In this document: piece by piece, positions 46,893 through 56,094 of the stretch | How positions within the stretch are numbered: the first letter of the stretch is position 1 | Layout of the letters: every line of letters starts with the position of its first letter | NCBI GenBank assembly: GCA_024653325.1 | Contig: JANLFX010000009.1 | Span: 1-58,520 of the forward strand | DNA length: 58,520 nt | Reading direction: 5' to 3' | Origin: Anaerolineae bacterium | GTDB lineage: Bacteria > Chloroflexota > Anaerolineae > JACIWR01 | The notes under the pieces: model-generated | What the model was told of the DNA's origin: nothing | Seen by the model: the letters and a program-made list of their open reading frames with translations, nothing else | Databases searched by the model: none | Made by a program: the position numbers and the translations under genes

Positions 46893-48977
46893 CTAAAATA
46901 GATGGAAAGCGGCGATAATCGGGGCGAACAAGGAGGACACCAGGGACATCACCGTGATGAGCGTGTTAATGGAAGGCCCTGCCGTATCCTTGAAGGGATC
47001 CCCGACGGTATCGCCCACCACACTGGCCTTGTGCGCATCGGAACCGGAGCCACCGTACATTCCCGATTCGATGAACTTTTTGGCGTTATCCCACAGTCCG
47101 CCAGCGTTGGACATCAGCAAGGCGAAGATAACCCCGGTGAATATGCTTCCCCCCAGAAATCCTCCCAATGCCTCTGGGCCCAGAAAGAAACCCACCAGAA
47201 GGGGAAACACAACGGCCAAAAAGGCCGGTAGCACCAGCGAGGCCAGAGCTCCCTGGGCAGCCAGGTCTACACAGGCCGCATAATTGGGTTTTTCCGTGCC
47301 AGCCAGGATCCCGGGACGTTCGTGGAATTGGCGGCGGATTTCCTCAACCATTTTGAAGGCGTTGCTGGTGACTGAGAGCATCGTCAGGGCACTGAACAAC
47401 GGCGGGGTGATGGCTCCCAGCAGTACGCCAGCGATCACCACCGGATTCCGCAGACTGATGCTCAACTCTACACCTCTGGTCCCCACCACTTCCGCGTAGG
47501 CAGCAAAGAGGGCCAGCACGGTCAGGGCGGCAGCACTGATGGCGAACCCTTTAGTGATGGCCTTGGCTGTGTTACCGGCTGCATCTAGCACGTCGGCGGT
47601 GTCAATGACCTTCTGGGACATGCCAGCCATCTCGGCTATGCCGCGGGCATTGTCCACGATGGGGCCGTAGGCATCGGCGGAGACGATCATCCCACTGACG
47701 GATAACATACCCACCGCGCTGATGCCCACGCCGTAGATACCGCTCATGCCGAATCGCTGGGCCAGGTAATAGGAGATCAAAGTCGCCAGCACGATACCTA
47801 TGATTGAGGGGACTATACTGATCAATCCATAGCTGAAACCGGTGATAATGTTGATAGCCGCACCGGAATCGGATACCCGGGCCGTTTCGACCACCGGACG
47901 GTTGTCAGAAGAGGTGAAATAGTCAGAGGTGAGGCCAATGACCACTCCAGTGATGAGCCCGGCCAGCGTGGCCCACAACACCCCCAGATTATATCCGCCC
48001 AATATTACAACCGCCGTGGTCAGCCCGGCAAAAATCACGCAGGTAAAAATCGTCCCTCTATTGAGTGCCTGACCAGGCTTGCCATTCTCGCCCACGCGCA
48101 CGAATTGAATACCGATGAGCGAGGCAACGATACCCAGGGCACACAGGATCAGCGGGAACATAACATATTTAGCCTGCTGGGTAGCATCACCGGCGAATAT
48201 TGATGCGCCTAACAGCATGACGGCCACCGTACTGGCCACGTAGCTATCGAAGATGTCGGCGCCCATGCCGGCCACATCGCCCACGTTATCCCCCACGTTA
48301 TCGGCCACCACGGCCGGGTTGCGCGGGTCATCCTCTGGGATACCGATTTCGACCTTGCCCACCAGGTCGGCAGCAATGTCGGCCGTCTTGGTGTAAATCC
48401 CGCCGCCTGCTTTGGCCAGCAAGGCCAATGACGAGGCGCCGAAACTGAAGCCCAGGACGATCTCGGGGTCACCGGTAATCAGATAGATTGTACTCATGCC
48501 GATCACGGCCAGCCCAACCATGGCCAGGCCCATCACCGCTCCGGCGTAGAAAGCCACCTTGAAAGCGCGGTTGATACTCTCGTTGGCCGCCGTCGCACTG
48601 CGCACGTTGGCGGCCACAGCGACTGTCATACCCATGTAGCCGGCGGCAGCAGAGCATATAGCTCCGATCACGAAAGCAGTGGCCAGTTCGCCACCGCGTA
48701 GTGGATTGACTTCTACTGCCTCCGTGCCCAGGTGCTCTATGTCAAAGCTGAATACGATGGCAATGATAATACCCAGCCCGACAGCAACCATGGTGAGAGC
48801 CAGGTAAAGACGGCGCAGATAGGTCGTTGCCCCTTCTCGAATCCAGGATGCAATCTCCTGAGCCTGTTCGGAACCAGCATCTTGCCGGTGGACCCAGGCA
48901 TATAACCAGATTGCTGCGCCAACGGATACGCAGCCCGCTAAGATGGCGATGAGAATCCAAAATTGAGACGCCGGCAT
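46893..48977 (-). CDS. hppA: Membrane-bound ion-translocating pyrophosphatase, K+-independent type
   Basis: The 694-residue protein has about 16 membrane helices and the pyrophosphate-binding block EDDPRNPAVVADNVGDNVGD followed by VAGMGADIFDSY. It couples PPi hydrolysis to H+ (or Na+) export. Lys472 in GNTAKA occupies the Ala/Lys switch position; Lys there marks the K+-independent class, whose known members pump H+. The ATG at 48977 follows CCAGGAGG; an in-frame ATG at 49040 lies in a hairpin repeat and is rejected. Confidence 0.95.
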   Translation of the reverse strand: MPASQFWILIAILAGCVSVGAAIWLYAWVHRQDAGSEQAQEIASWIREGATTYLRRLYLALTMVAVGLGIIIAIVFSFDIEHLGTEAVEVNPLRGGELATAFVIGAICSAAAGYMGMTVAVAANVRSATAANESINRAFKVAFYAGAVMGLAMVGLAVIGMSTIYLITGDPEIVLGFSFGASSLALLAKAGGGIYTKTADIAADLVGKVEIGIPEDDPRNPAVVADNVGDNVGDVAGMGADIFDSYVASTVAVMLLGASIFAGDATQQAKYVMFPLILCALGIVASLIGIQFVRVGENGKPGQALNRGTIFTCVIFAGLTTAVVILGGYNLGVLWATLAGLITGVVIGLTSDYFTSSDNRPVVETARVSDSGAAINIITGFSYGLISIVPSIIGIVLATLISYYLAQRFGMSGIYGVGISAVGMLSVSGMIVSADAYGPIVDNARGIAEMAGMSQKVIDTADVLDAAGNTAKAITKGFAISAAALTVLALFAAYAEVVGTRGVELSISLRNPVVIAGVLLGAITPPLFSALTMLSVTSNAFKMVEEIRRQFHERPGILAGTEKPNYAACVDLAAQGALASLVLPAFLAVVFPLLVGFFLGPEALGGFLGGSIFTGVIFALLMSNAGGLWDNAKKFIESGMYGGSGSDAHKASVVGDTVGDPFKDTAGPSINTLITVMSLVSSLFAPIIAAFHLF

Positions 48978-49014
48978 GTTGTTCCTCCTGGTATTGGGGT
49001 GTGTATTGCGTATT

Positions 49015-49049
49015 GCGTGAAACGTGAATTCGCGCCTCACGTTTCACGC
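49015..49049. repeat. Hairpin abutting the stop of the 49052-49816 gene
   Basis: Perfect 13-bp arms GCGTGAAACGTGA and TCACGTTTCACGC enclose a 9-base loop and end 2 bases from the TAA of the neighbouring gene. It is preceded by GTATTGCGTATTGCGT. Confidence 0.82.
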
Positions 49050-49051
49050 TG

Positions 49052-49816
49052 TTACATATTTGCAGAGCGCCACCACCGATAATGGTGTGTGCGTAATTCC
49101 TCCTGCGATAGCATGGGGAAGTAAAGGAGTTGTTGCTCATTCCCGATGAAAATTCCGTTCTTTATCAAGCGGTATGCAAAAGAGGCCGGATGAATACGAT
49201 CAACCATTTTGCTATGGACCGTTTTAGTCTTCAGCTCTACCAGACATTGGCGCAGGTGATCAATGTTAGAATAGGGCAGATCGCGTACAGCTCCATGTTC
49301 GGGGTCCTCGGCCAGCTCACCCAGTTTCAACTCCACGAAACAAACCGCTGGCAGGGATAAGAGACTGGTCGGAGTTTTGACGATCAATTCGTAAAACTCG
49401 CGGGGCCCCAAGGTACTGACTACTCGCGGATGCACTGGCGCGATCTCCTGGTAAAGGTGCAGTCCGGTCGTTTCCGTGGGCAACTCCGGGCTCGAATCCA
49501 AGCCCAGCACCCGTCCGTCTTGGGTCACCAGGTAAAGCTTTTGAATCACGTCTAGGGGAACATGCTCCAATACCCGATAGACGGAGATATAGATTGATCG
49601 CTTGGGGCTGCCATCCTCGTGAGGCACGCAGCGCCGTATCCCTTCCTCAATGCGGAAAAAATCGTGTCTGAAGTCGGGATCAACCTCACAGAAAATAGCC
49701 TGTCCACGGGCCCTTTTCTGGCTTCCGACCGCGTAGTAGGTCCCAAATTCTTCAGGCGTTAACATGGAAGCAATCAGCGCTTCCGGGATCATTGAAAGGT
49801 AAAGGTGGATAGTCAT
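49052..49816 (-). CDS. Hypothetical protein, 254 residues
   Basis: No family is recognised. The protein is soluble, mixed alpha/beta, with no signal peptide or clear motif; blocks include IPEALIASMLTPEEFGTYYA, EHVPLDVIQKLYLVTQDGRV and LPAVCFVELKLGELAEDP. It starts at the ATG at 49816, shortly after AAAGGAGATGA. It lies between ruvX and hppA on the same strand, separated from ruvX by a repeat hairpin. Base composition is like its neighbours, so there is no sign of recent transfer. Confidence 0.7.
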   Translation of the reverse strand: MTIHLYLSMIPEALIASMLTPEEFGTYYAVGSQKRARGQAIFCEVDPDFRHDFFRIEEGIRRCVPHEDGSPKRSIYISVYRVLEHVPLDVIQKLYLVTQDGRVLGLDSSPELPTETTGLHLYQEIAPVHPRVVSTLGPREFYELIVKTPTSLLSLPAVCFVELKLGELAEDPEHGAVRDLPYSNIDHLRQCLVELKTKTVHSKMVDRIHPASFAYRLIKNGIFIGNEQQLLYFPMLSQEELRTHHYRWWRSANM

Positions 49817-49844
49817 CGTTGCTTCATCTCCTTTTCCTTTAGTG

Positions 49845-49889
49845 GCTGGTTGCTCCGGTGCTGGTTATCAATCACCAGCAACCAGCAAC
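49845..49889. repeat. GCTGGTTGCT / AGCAACCAGC repeat hairpin after ruvX
   Basis: GCTGGTTGCT (49845-49854) pairs with AGCAACCAGC (49877-49886), with an alternative inner stem TGCTGGT/ACCAGCA. It is of the same family as 31240-31319 and lies 6 bases past the ruvX stop. Confidence 0.7.
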
Positions 49890-49894
49890 GGCAA

Positions 49895-50347
49895 CTAACA
49901 AACAGCAGGCGAATGATCCGTTTGTGCGTCCAGATAGTCTTGCAGGATGACGGCTGCGGCGACCGCGTCTATCCGCTGCCGTCGTCGGCGTGCTGGTCGC
50001 CCAGCCTCGATCATCAATTGCTCGGCGCTGGAAGTGGACAGCCGTTCGTCCCAGAGGATCAAGGGCACCGATAACGCCTTCGCCAGCGCGTTGGCGTAGC
50101 GCTGCACGCGCCGGGCCTGGGGCCCCAGCGTTCCATCCAGACTGCGTGGGAGGCCGACGACTATCAAACCCACTTTGTGTTCACGCACCAGTTCCATGAT
50201 AGCGGCAAAGTCTTCTGCCCGCGAACGCCGTTCCAGTACGCACAGGCTGCGGGCCAGCGTGCGGGTAGGATCGCTGACCGCTACCCCAATGCGCCGCTCC
50301 CCCAGGTCCAAAGCCATCACCCGCGTGCCCGCTTCGGCCACCCTCAC
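49895..50347 (-). CDS. ruvX: RuvX (YqgF), Holliday-junction-resolvase-like / pre-16S rRNA nuclease
   Basis: The 150-residue RNase-H-fold protein has VMALDLGERRIGVAVSDP (first acidic residue), LIVVGLPRSLDGTLGPQA and PLILWDERLSTSSAEQ, and ends with DAVAAAVILQDYLD. It processes 16S rRNA ends in several bacteria. The GTG at 50347 overlaps the upstream stop in GTGA, so it is coupled to the baseplate-J-like gene. Upstream in-frame ATG at 50413 is rejected because it lies within that gene. Confidence 0.93.
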   Translation of the reverse strand: MRVAEAGTRVMALDLGERRIGVAVSDPTRTLARSLCVLERRSRAEDFAAIMELVREHKVGLIVVGLPRSLDGTLGPQARRVQRYANALAKALSVPLILWDERLSTSSAEQLMIEAGRPARRRRQRIDAVAAAVILQDYLDAQTDHSPAVC

Positions 50348-51867
50348 CCTCCCGTCTGCACGATGACATTGATGCGCAGTGGTAGCCAGGGAATACGGCG
50401 CAGTGGCAACCACTCCGGAGTGAGGGTCACCCGAGGTTCGGCACGTAGCGGAACGTTGGCCCGCAGATAATCCAGTGCATACTCAGGCGTCTGCCCCCGG
50501 ATGGCTTCCTGGATTAAGGGCACATCCATGTGAGCAGCCATTACCCCGCTGCCTTCCATGATAAATTGTACCGCCCGGTCCTCCTGGCGCACGCCGACCA
50601 CCTCAGCGCGTTGCAGGTGGCATGTCTCGGGCCGCAGGTCAAAGCCACTACGCACCTGGTTGCGCAATATTTCCAGCATTAATGGAGTAGCATCTGCTTC
50701 GTCAATGACCACCCCACTGACAACAACCCGCATCTCCAATCCCAGGGTATCGGCCACCTCGGCTACAAATTTGTCATAGTTCTCGACGAGGATAACCTCT
50801 ACCTGCAATGACTCGATGGGTATAAATTCGCTCTCGCCCAGCTCCGCCGTCATAGCTTCGTAAGCTTTTTGTTGGAGCTGCTGCAAAAGCAACGCCCGCA
50901 ATCGGTTTTTGTCTTCCTGAGTGACCATGCTCGCCTTCTTAACCGTACCCCCACCGGTAGGTTCGTCATTGGTCACCCGCACTTTCACCGCCATTGGCCC
51001 CTCAACGCGGTTGATCAGGTTTACCCCTACGTTACCGATGGGACCTGGTTCCGCCGCCTGAACGCCGACCCGTCCGATGCTGCCCACAGTGGGGGGCAGG
51101 GTGACGTCCTCCAGGGTGATAAAGCGGATGGGGGTGCCTGCTGAGGTGGAAACGGTCGTTCCCTTGGGCACGGTGACTGAGGCCGGTGTGCGGTTGATGA
51201 AAACCACCGTGCCGGTCGCCGGGGCATCGGGAGCGTCTGTGGTCCCGGTGGTGGGAATCTGCGCCCGGTCTTCCACGCGGGTCTCGACGACTCGCGCCGG
51301 TAACAGTAACTGCTTGGCGTCCACCGTTTCCACCGCCGGTGAGGCGGTGAGAGGTACGGCTATGCTGATCATTTCACTGGCCGGCATCAGGACGATTTGG
51401 GCACCAGGCAGGATAAGATACGCCCCCAGAAGCAACACTCCTACCACGAGCAAGAACGTTGCCGCCGCCAGGAGTTGCCGGGCGACCCCCCATGCCCGTT
51501 GTAGGTGGGGATATTTCTGGAGCACTGGCCATAACAGACGGCGTGGTTGAGGACGGCGCGGCGGTGCGGGTACATCCTCCTCACCGGCTTTTCGCCAGCG
51601 CGCCCGTTGACCACGTTTGGCAGTGGAAAAAACGCTGAATTTATGCTCGTAGGCCAGGTCCTGGACAACGGGATCTTTGCTGACCAGGGCTATCTCAATG
51701 CCCAAAGCATCCGCTTGACGGCGCAGGAGTTTGAAATCCAGGGGACGGTGCAAAGCTGGGCAATCGCGCGGGATCACTAATAGGACTCGTGGCGCCTGCG
51801 CCCATTCCAGGCGATTGCGGATGGTAGTGATGTCGTCATCAACTTCCAGATAGATAATTTGCTGCAT
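50344..51867 (-). CDS. Baseplate J-like membrane protein
   Basis: The 507-residue protein has an N-terminal cytoplasmic alpha/beta domain (1-100; TIRNRLEWAQAPRVLLVIP) and a basic linker. One membrane helix follows (about 128-155; LLAAATFLLVVGVLLLGAYL), then a large outer part with the baseplate J/gp47 pattern: VVFINRTPASVTVPKGTTVS, AEPGPIGNVGVNLINRVEGP and ADTLGLEMRVVVSGVVID. No other phage-tail gene is present, so it is not a contractile tail. The ATG at 51867 is preferred over 51918, which lies in the upstream gene. It overlaps ruvX by 4 bases. Confidence 0.8.
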   Translation of the reverse strand: MQQIIYLEVDDDITTIRNRLEWAQAPRVLLVIPRDCPALHRPLDFKLLRRQADALGIEIALVSKDPVVQDLAYEHKFSVFSTAKRGQRARWRKAGEEDVPAPPRRPQPRRLLWPVLQKYPHLQRAWGVARQLLAAATFLLVVGVLLLGAYLILPGAQIVLMPASEMISIAVPLTASPAVETVDAKQLLLPARVVETRVEDRAQIPTTGTTDAPDAPATGTVVFINRTPASVTVPKGTTVSTSAGTPIRFITLEDVTLPPTVGSIGRVGVQAAEPGPIGNVGVNLINRVEGPMAVKVRVTNDEPTGGGTVKKASMVTQEDKNRLRALLLQQLQQKAYEAMTAELGESEFIPIESLQVEVILVENYDKFVAEVADTLGLEMRVVVSGVVIDEADATPLMLEILRNQVRSGFDLRPETCHLQRAEVVGVRQEDRAVQFIMEGSGVMAAHMDVPLIQEAIRGQTPEYALDYLRANVPLRAEPRVTLTPEWLPLRRIPWLPLRINVIVQTGG

Positions 51868-51914
51868 AGTCCTATCACGACCGCGAGGGTTTGGAAGGCG
51901 GCATAAATGCCGCG

Positions 51915-53168
51915 TCACGTCAGTACAGTCTTTATCAACGGAGCGAGGGCTCTTTCCGCCGGACCATCGCCGGATTTTACCGGCCAGCAGGCCAGGCTCA
52001 GGGCTGTTGTTTCCTCCACGTCCCAGAGTCGCCCTGTGCCGTTGATCGGACCGGGCAATTGTACCGGATCCAGACGCTGTATCTGGGGATACCGGGCGAA
52101 GGGCAATCTGCTTATCCAGGGGTAAGTGCGCGTTGCCTCTAATACGTCTGGCCAGCGACTACCGCCGCCACACAGGTAGATTTGGTGGGGCAGGTATTCT
52201 GAGACAGCCATACGCTCCAGGCAACCGGCAACGGCCTGCAGCCAGTTTTGGATGGTATCCCTCAAGGCCGCCTGCACGTGGGCTGTGTCCTCCTCGCTTA
52301 ACAGTCCTTTTTCATAGGCTCTTTGCAGGGCTTGCATTTGGCGACCGGAGAGATTGAACACGGCAGCCAGGCTCTGGCCGAACCCATCACCCCCCAGCGG
52401 CAGGGCATCGGCGGCCAGCAGCTTGCCGTTGCATATCAAATATACCCCCGTACTCATGCCCCCGACATCGAGCACGATGCTATCCCGGTTCAGGTGATGG
52501 GCCATGGCTTGGGGTTCAGCTACCAGATAAGCTGGCTCCAGCTCCAGGGCTTCAGCCAGAGTGTAGAGGGCAGCGAGGGCCTCGCCTGGCGCGGCAGCCA
52601 CGGACACAGTGGCTGCCAGCTCGCCACCCTGAAGGCCCAGCGGGTCGGTTACCCGGTGTCCGTCTATCGCAAGAGAGACCAGTGAAGCATCTACCACCGT
52701 CAGGGAAGCAATTGTCGGGGATAGTCTACGGGCAAGATCTTGTGTGGCCAGCCGTCCCGCACGAACCACAACCCGTTCCACTTCATCCTCTTCAACCCTG
52801 ACCTCTGGCTGGCGGCGGCGATGGACGAAAGTCTGACAGGATATGGCCAGCCAGTGGCATGGAATGCCGATGACTGCTGTGTCGGGGACGACTTTGCGAC
52901 CGGTGGTCTCTTCGGTCATGTCCTCGGCTTGGCAAAGGGCCGCTTCGCAGGCCACGGCCAACGCATTGGCATCGGCGATTTTTCCATTGGCGGCAAAGGC
53001 TCCGCGATGGTGTGCGCGCCCGCGACCGATGACCCTTGCTTCACCATTCTGTTCGGCCACGACTAACGTCTTGGCCCATGTGGTGCCCACGTCCAAAATG
53101 CTGCGGTATGCCGGTCCATTGCCCGCGCCGCCGGGCCGCTTGAACTTGAGCCATATCCTGCGTGCCAA
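51915..53168 (-). CDS. FtsA/PilM-like actin-fold ATPase
   Basis: The 417-residue protein has the actin-fold motifs: phosphate 1 SILDVGTTWAKTLVV, phosphate 2 SIVLDVGGMSTGVYLI and adenosine motif IYLCGGGSRWPDV. The style is that of FtsA/PilM, but no amphipathic FtsA tail is visible. It is 47 bases upstream of the baseplate-J-like membrane protein, so the two may form a membrane-associated assembly. The start is TTG at 53168 after AAAGGACAGGGGC. A promoter lies at 53227-53255. Confidence 0.8.
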   Translation of the reverse strand: MARRIWLKFKRPGGAGNGPAYRSILDVGTTWAKTLVVAEQNGEARVIGRGRAHHRGAFAANGKIADANALAVACEAALCQAEDMTEETTGRKVVPDTAVIGIPCHWLAISCQTFVHRRRQPEVRVEEDEVERVVVRAGRLATQDLARRLSPTIASLTVVDASLVSLAIDGHRVTDPLGLQGGELAATVSVAAAPGEALAALYTLAEALELEPAYLVAEPQAMAHHLNRDSIVLDVGGMSTGVYLICNGKLLAADALPLGGDGFGQSLAAVFNLSGRQMQALQRAYEKGLLSEEDTAHVQAALRDTIQNWLQAVAGCLERMAVSEYLPHQIYLCGGGSRWPDVLEATRTYPWISRLPFARYPQIQRLDPVQLPGPINGTGRLWDVEETTALSLACWPVKSGDGPAERALAPLIKTVLT

Positions 53169-53184
53169 GCCCCTGTCCTTTCAC

Positions 53185-53198
53185 GTAGCGCAAGCTAC
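53185..53198. repeat. Mini GTAG hairpin ahead of the FtsA/PilM-like gene
   Basis: GTAGC and GCTAC enclose a GCAA tetraloop, 17 bases before the start codon. Confidence 0.5.
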
Positions 53199-53226
53199 AG
53201 CGCGGTATTTGAGCAAGTGGGATACT

Positions 53227-53255
53227 ATCATACCGCCGTTAGGGTAGAAAGTCAA
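53227..53255 (-). promoter_or_regulatory. Promoter of the FtsA/PilM-like - baseplate-J-like - ruvX genes
   Basis: On the minus strand TTGACT (53255-53250) and TATGAT (53232-53227) are spaced by 17 bases, about 60 bases before the TTG start. Confidence 0.75.
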
Positions 53256-53256
53256 A

Positions 53257-53284
53257 TGTAGGACAAGCTAAAGCTTGTCCTACA
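53257..53284. repeat. GTAG hairpin after mnmA
   Basis: TGTAGGACAAGCT and AGCTTGTCCTACA form a perfect 13-bp stem around AA. It lies 4 bases from the mnmA stop and directly next to the -35 box of the following promoter. Its left arm equals that of the hairpin at 27321-27349. Confidence 0.85.
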
Positions 53285-53288
53285 GAGT

Positions 53289-54368
53289 TCACCCGATGAT
53301 GCCTCCACCCAAGACCACGTCTCCCTGGTAGAAAACCACCCCCTGACCGGGAGTGATGTCCCGCAGGAGGTGAGAGAAGGCCAGGTGAGCCCGGCTCCCA
53401 TCCAATGGGGTCAGGGTCGCATGTGCCAGTTGCGCTTGGCGGCGAATTTTGGCCGTGATCCGAAGCGGGGCAGAGGGGGCGTGGCCAGATATGTAATTTA
53501 CTTCCTCGGCGATTAACTCGCTCCGACCCAGTTCGGACGCGGGACCGACGATCAGTGCGTTGCGAACCGGATCAATTTCCAGCACGTACAAAGCTTCCGG
53601 CGCGGCGATACCCATCCCACTGCGTTGTCCGATGGTGTAAAAGGGCAGCCCCTTGTGCTCACCCAGGAGCCGACCCGCGCTGTCGAAAATGGGTCCAGGC
53701 TGAATGGTCTGGGGTGCATATTGGCGCAAAAACCGCCGATAGTCGTTATCCAGGACGAAGCATAGATCCTGACTCTCCTCTTTTTCGGCCACGGGGAGCG
53801 CGCGTTGACGGGCGATAGCCCGTACCTGGGCTTTGGTGTAATTACCCAGAGGGAAGAGGAGGTGGTGCAACTCTTTCTGACCCAGCATGTAGAGCACGTA
53901 GGATTGATCTTTGTCAGGATCCACCCCCTTGCAGAGCTGATACTCGCCGTTGTTCCTGCGGATACGGGCATAGTGGCCGGTGGCCAGGTATTGTGCATCC
54001 AGGCTTAAAGCATGGCGGAGCAGGAGATCAAACTTGATGCGGCGGTTGCAGTACAAGCACGGATTTGGCGTCCGACCTCGCGCGTACTCTGCCACGAAGG
54101 TATGCACCACATGGTGTTTGAATTCCTGCTCATAATTCACCAAATGAAAGGGAATACCAAGAAGCCGACACACCTGCTGTGCATCGTTGACCGCTTCGGA
54201 AGAACAGCAGCGATTGGCACTGGCTTCTTCACTCCTCCCATCCTGCTCCGCCCAGAGGCGCATCATTGTCCCAACGACCTGGTAACCCTGGTCCAAAAGC
54301 ATGGCGGCGGCTACAGCGCTATCCACTCCACCGCTTAAGGCTACTACCACACGCTTCTCATTACCCAT
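53289..54368 (-). CDS. mnmA: MnmA, tRNA-specific 2-thiouridylase
   Basis: The 359-residue protein has the PP-loop SGGVDS (12-17) and catalytic cysteines in TPNPCLYCNRRIKFD and EESQDLCFV, with the usual C-terminal beta barrel. It makes 2-thiouridine at the wobble position of tRNA Lys, Glu and Gln, using sulfur from IscS. A substrate tRNA-Lys(TTT) is encoded at 5.8 kb. It lies 7 bases after iscU, so it is the last gene of the sulfur operon. Confidence 0.96.
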   Translation of the reverse strand: MGNEKRVVVALSGGVDSAVAAAMLLDQGYQVVGTMMRLWAEQDGRSEEASANRCCSSEAVNDAQQVCRLLGIPFHLVNYEQEFKHHVVHTFVAEYARGRTPNPCLYCNRRIKFDLLLRHALSLDAQYLATGHYARIRRNNGEYQLCKGVDPDKDQSYVLYMLGQKELHHLLFPLGNYTKAQVRAIARQRALPVAEKEESQDLCFVLDNDYRRFLRQYAPQTIQPGPIFDSAGRLLGEHKGLPFYTIGQRSGMGIAAPEALYVLEIDPVRNALIVGPASELGRSELIAEEVNYISGHAPSAPLRITAKIRRQAQLAHATLTPLDGSRAHLAFSHLLRDITPGQGVVFYQGDVVLGGGIIG

Positions 54369-54375
54369 TACCTAT

Positions 54376-54762
54376 TTACCCATTACTCGTTATCGCCAAT
54401 CGTTGTCGGTAATCAGCGATGGCGGCATGAATGGCATCGGCGGCCAGGTTGGAACAGTGCATCTTGATAGGCGGCAGTCCGCCCAACGCCTCGGCCACGG
54501 CGCGATTGCTCAGCTCCTCGGCTTCCTCCAAAGTCTTGCCTTTCACCATCTCGGTAGCTATGGAGCTGGTGGCAATGGCCGCTCCACAACCAAAGGTACG
54601 GAATTTGATGTCGGCGATGTGATTATCCTTCACCTTGATGAAAATCTCCATCATGTCGCCGCAGACAGGATTACCCACTTTCCCCACGCCGTCGGGGTTC
54701 TCAATCACGCCCACGTTGCGCGGGTTCATGAAGTGCTCCATGACCAGTTCAGAATATTCCAT
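54376..54762 (-). CDS. iscU: IscU/NifU-type Fe-S scaffold
   Basis: The 128-residue protein has the three scaffold cysteines Cys34 (VGNPVCGD, with Asp36), Cys59 (TFGCGAAIA) and Cys103 (KMHCSNLA). It assembles Fe-S clusters with sulfur from IscS. The ATG follows GAGGTGAAAAACGACC. It lies 121 bases after iscS, across a dispersed repeat. Confidence 0.95.
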   Translation of the reverse strand: MEYSELVMEHFMNPRNVGVIENPDGVGKVGNPVCGDMMEIFIKVKDNHIADIKFRTFGCGAAIATSSIATEMVKGKTLEEAEELSNRAVAEALGGLPPIKMHCSNLAADAIHAAIADYRQRLAITSNG

Positions 54763-54785
54763 GGTCGTTTTTCACCTCAATAGTT

Positions 54786-54862
54786 AAAGGTTAACCACGA
54801 AGGACACGAAGTACACAAAGACATCGCATTTTTACCTTTGTTTTCTTCGCGTCCTTTGCGGG
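54786..54862. repeat. Imperfect inverted repeat between iscS and iscU
   Basis: AACCACGAAGGACACGAAG (54791-54809) is partly complementary to CTTCGCGTCCTTTGCGG (54844-54860). It is a dispersed extragenic repeat related to 15288-15318. Confidence 0.6.
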
Positions 54863-54883
54863 GCATCTTCTTGCCCTACGTCA

Positions 54884-56071
54884 CTATCTGGCACCCTGGT
54901 ACAGAGGGCTCATCATCCGCAGCTTTTCCACGATGCCCGGCAGGACCTCTAACACGTAGTCCACGTCCTCCTCGGTGTTCTCGTTGCCCAGTGTCAGGCG
55001 CAGGGAGCCATGGGCTTCTTCGGCGGGGATGCCCATGGCCAGCAACACGTGTGATGGCTCCAATGAAGCTGAAGTACACGCTGAACCGCTGGAGGCGCAG
55101 ATGCCCAACATGTCCAGGTTGAGCAGGATGGATTCGCCCTCGATGTATTTGAACGCAAAGCTGGCGTTATTGGGCAGGCGCTGGGTGGGATGGCCAGTGA
55201 GTTGGACCTCCGGGATGCGTTCCAAAACGCCCTGAATCAACCGTTCCCGCAGAGCGGTGATGCGTGCATTGTTCTCTTCCGCATGATCGTAAGCCAGCTT
55301 GAGGGCGGTGGCCAGGCCGACAATGCCGGCCACGTTCTCCGTACCCGCCCGTCGTTGTCGTTCGTGCCCACCGCCAGTCTGTATCGGCAGCAAGGGTGTG
55401 CCCTTGCGCACGTACAATACCCCAACCCCTTTGGGCCCATAGAATTTGTGGGCGGACAGGGAAAGTAAATCTACATGGAGCTCGTCCACATTCAGGGGGA
55501 GCGTACCGCCGGCCTGCACCGCGTCGGTGTGGAAGGGGATGCCATGTTCGTGGGCGATTTTTCCGATCTCAGCGATGGGCTGGATGGTGCCCACCTCATT
55601 GTTGGCCGCCATCACGCTGATCAGCACGGTGTCATCGCGGATGGCCCGCCGCACGTCTTCGGGGTCTACCATGGCATATTTGTCCACCGGCAGGTAGGTG
55701 ACCTCGAAGCCGAAATACTTTTCTAATTGCTCGCAGGTGTGGCCGATGGCATGGTGCTCAATGGAGGAGGTAATGATATGATTGCCCTTGCCCCTGTGTT
55801 GCTGGGCGAAGGCCACCCCGCGTACAGCGAGATTGTCGCTTTCGGAGCCGCAACTGGTGAAGATGATCTCTTTCGGCTCACAATTCAGGATGTCAGCCAC
55901 TGTTTTTCGGGCTTCCTCCATCGCCCTGGCAGCTTCTCGCCCCAGTGAATAGATGCTGGAAGCATTGCCGTACCGTTCTGTCCAATAGGGTAACATGGCC
56001 TCCATCACACGCGGATCTACGGCGGTGGTGGCCGCGTGGTCCAGGTAGATCACCTTTTTAGGTTTTTCCAT
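54884..56071 (-). CDS. iscS: Cysteine desulfurase (IscS/NifS)
   Basis: The 395-residue PLP enzyme has the PLP lysine Lys209 in [10 protein letters not shown] and the sulfur-carrying Cys332 in [17 protein letters not shown]. It also has YLDHAATT at the start and HTDAVQAGG. It takes sulfur from cysteine for Fe-S clusters and MnmA. The long C-terminal loop around the cysteine is of the group I (IscS/NifS) type. The ATG follows AAAGGAGATGAA. It is preceded by an octamer repeat and cysK. Confidence 0.96.
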   Translation of the reverse strand: MEKPKKVIYLDHAATTAVDPRVMEAMLPYWTERYGNASSIYSLGREAARAMEEARKTVADILNCEPKEIIFTSCGSESDNLAVRGVAFAQQHRGKGNHIITSSIEHHAIGHTCEQLEKYFGFEVTYLPVDKYAMVDPEDVRRAIRDDTVLISVMAANNEVGTIQPIAEIGKIAHEHGIPFHTDAVQAGGTLPLNVDELHVDLLSLSAHKFYGPKGVGVLYVRKGTPLLPIQTGGGHERQRRAGTENVAGIVGLATALKLAYDHAEENNARITALRERLIQGVLERIPEVQLTGHPTQRLPNNASFAFKYIEGESILLNLDMLGICASSGSACTSASLEPSHVLLAMGIPAEEAHGSLRLTLGNENTEEDVDYVLEVLPGIVEKLRMMSPLYQGAR

Positions 56072-56094
56072 TTCATCTCCTTTGATTTTAGTGA

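Noticed and set aside
50344..51867. Prophage or contractile injection system suggested by the baseplate-J-like protein
   Set aside because: No tail tube, sheath, spike or other baseplate gene is nearby; the neighbours are ruvX and an FtsA/PilM-like ATPase.
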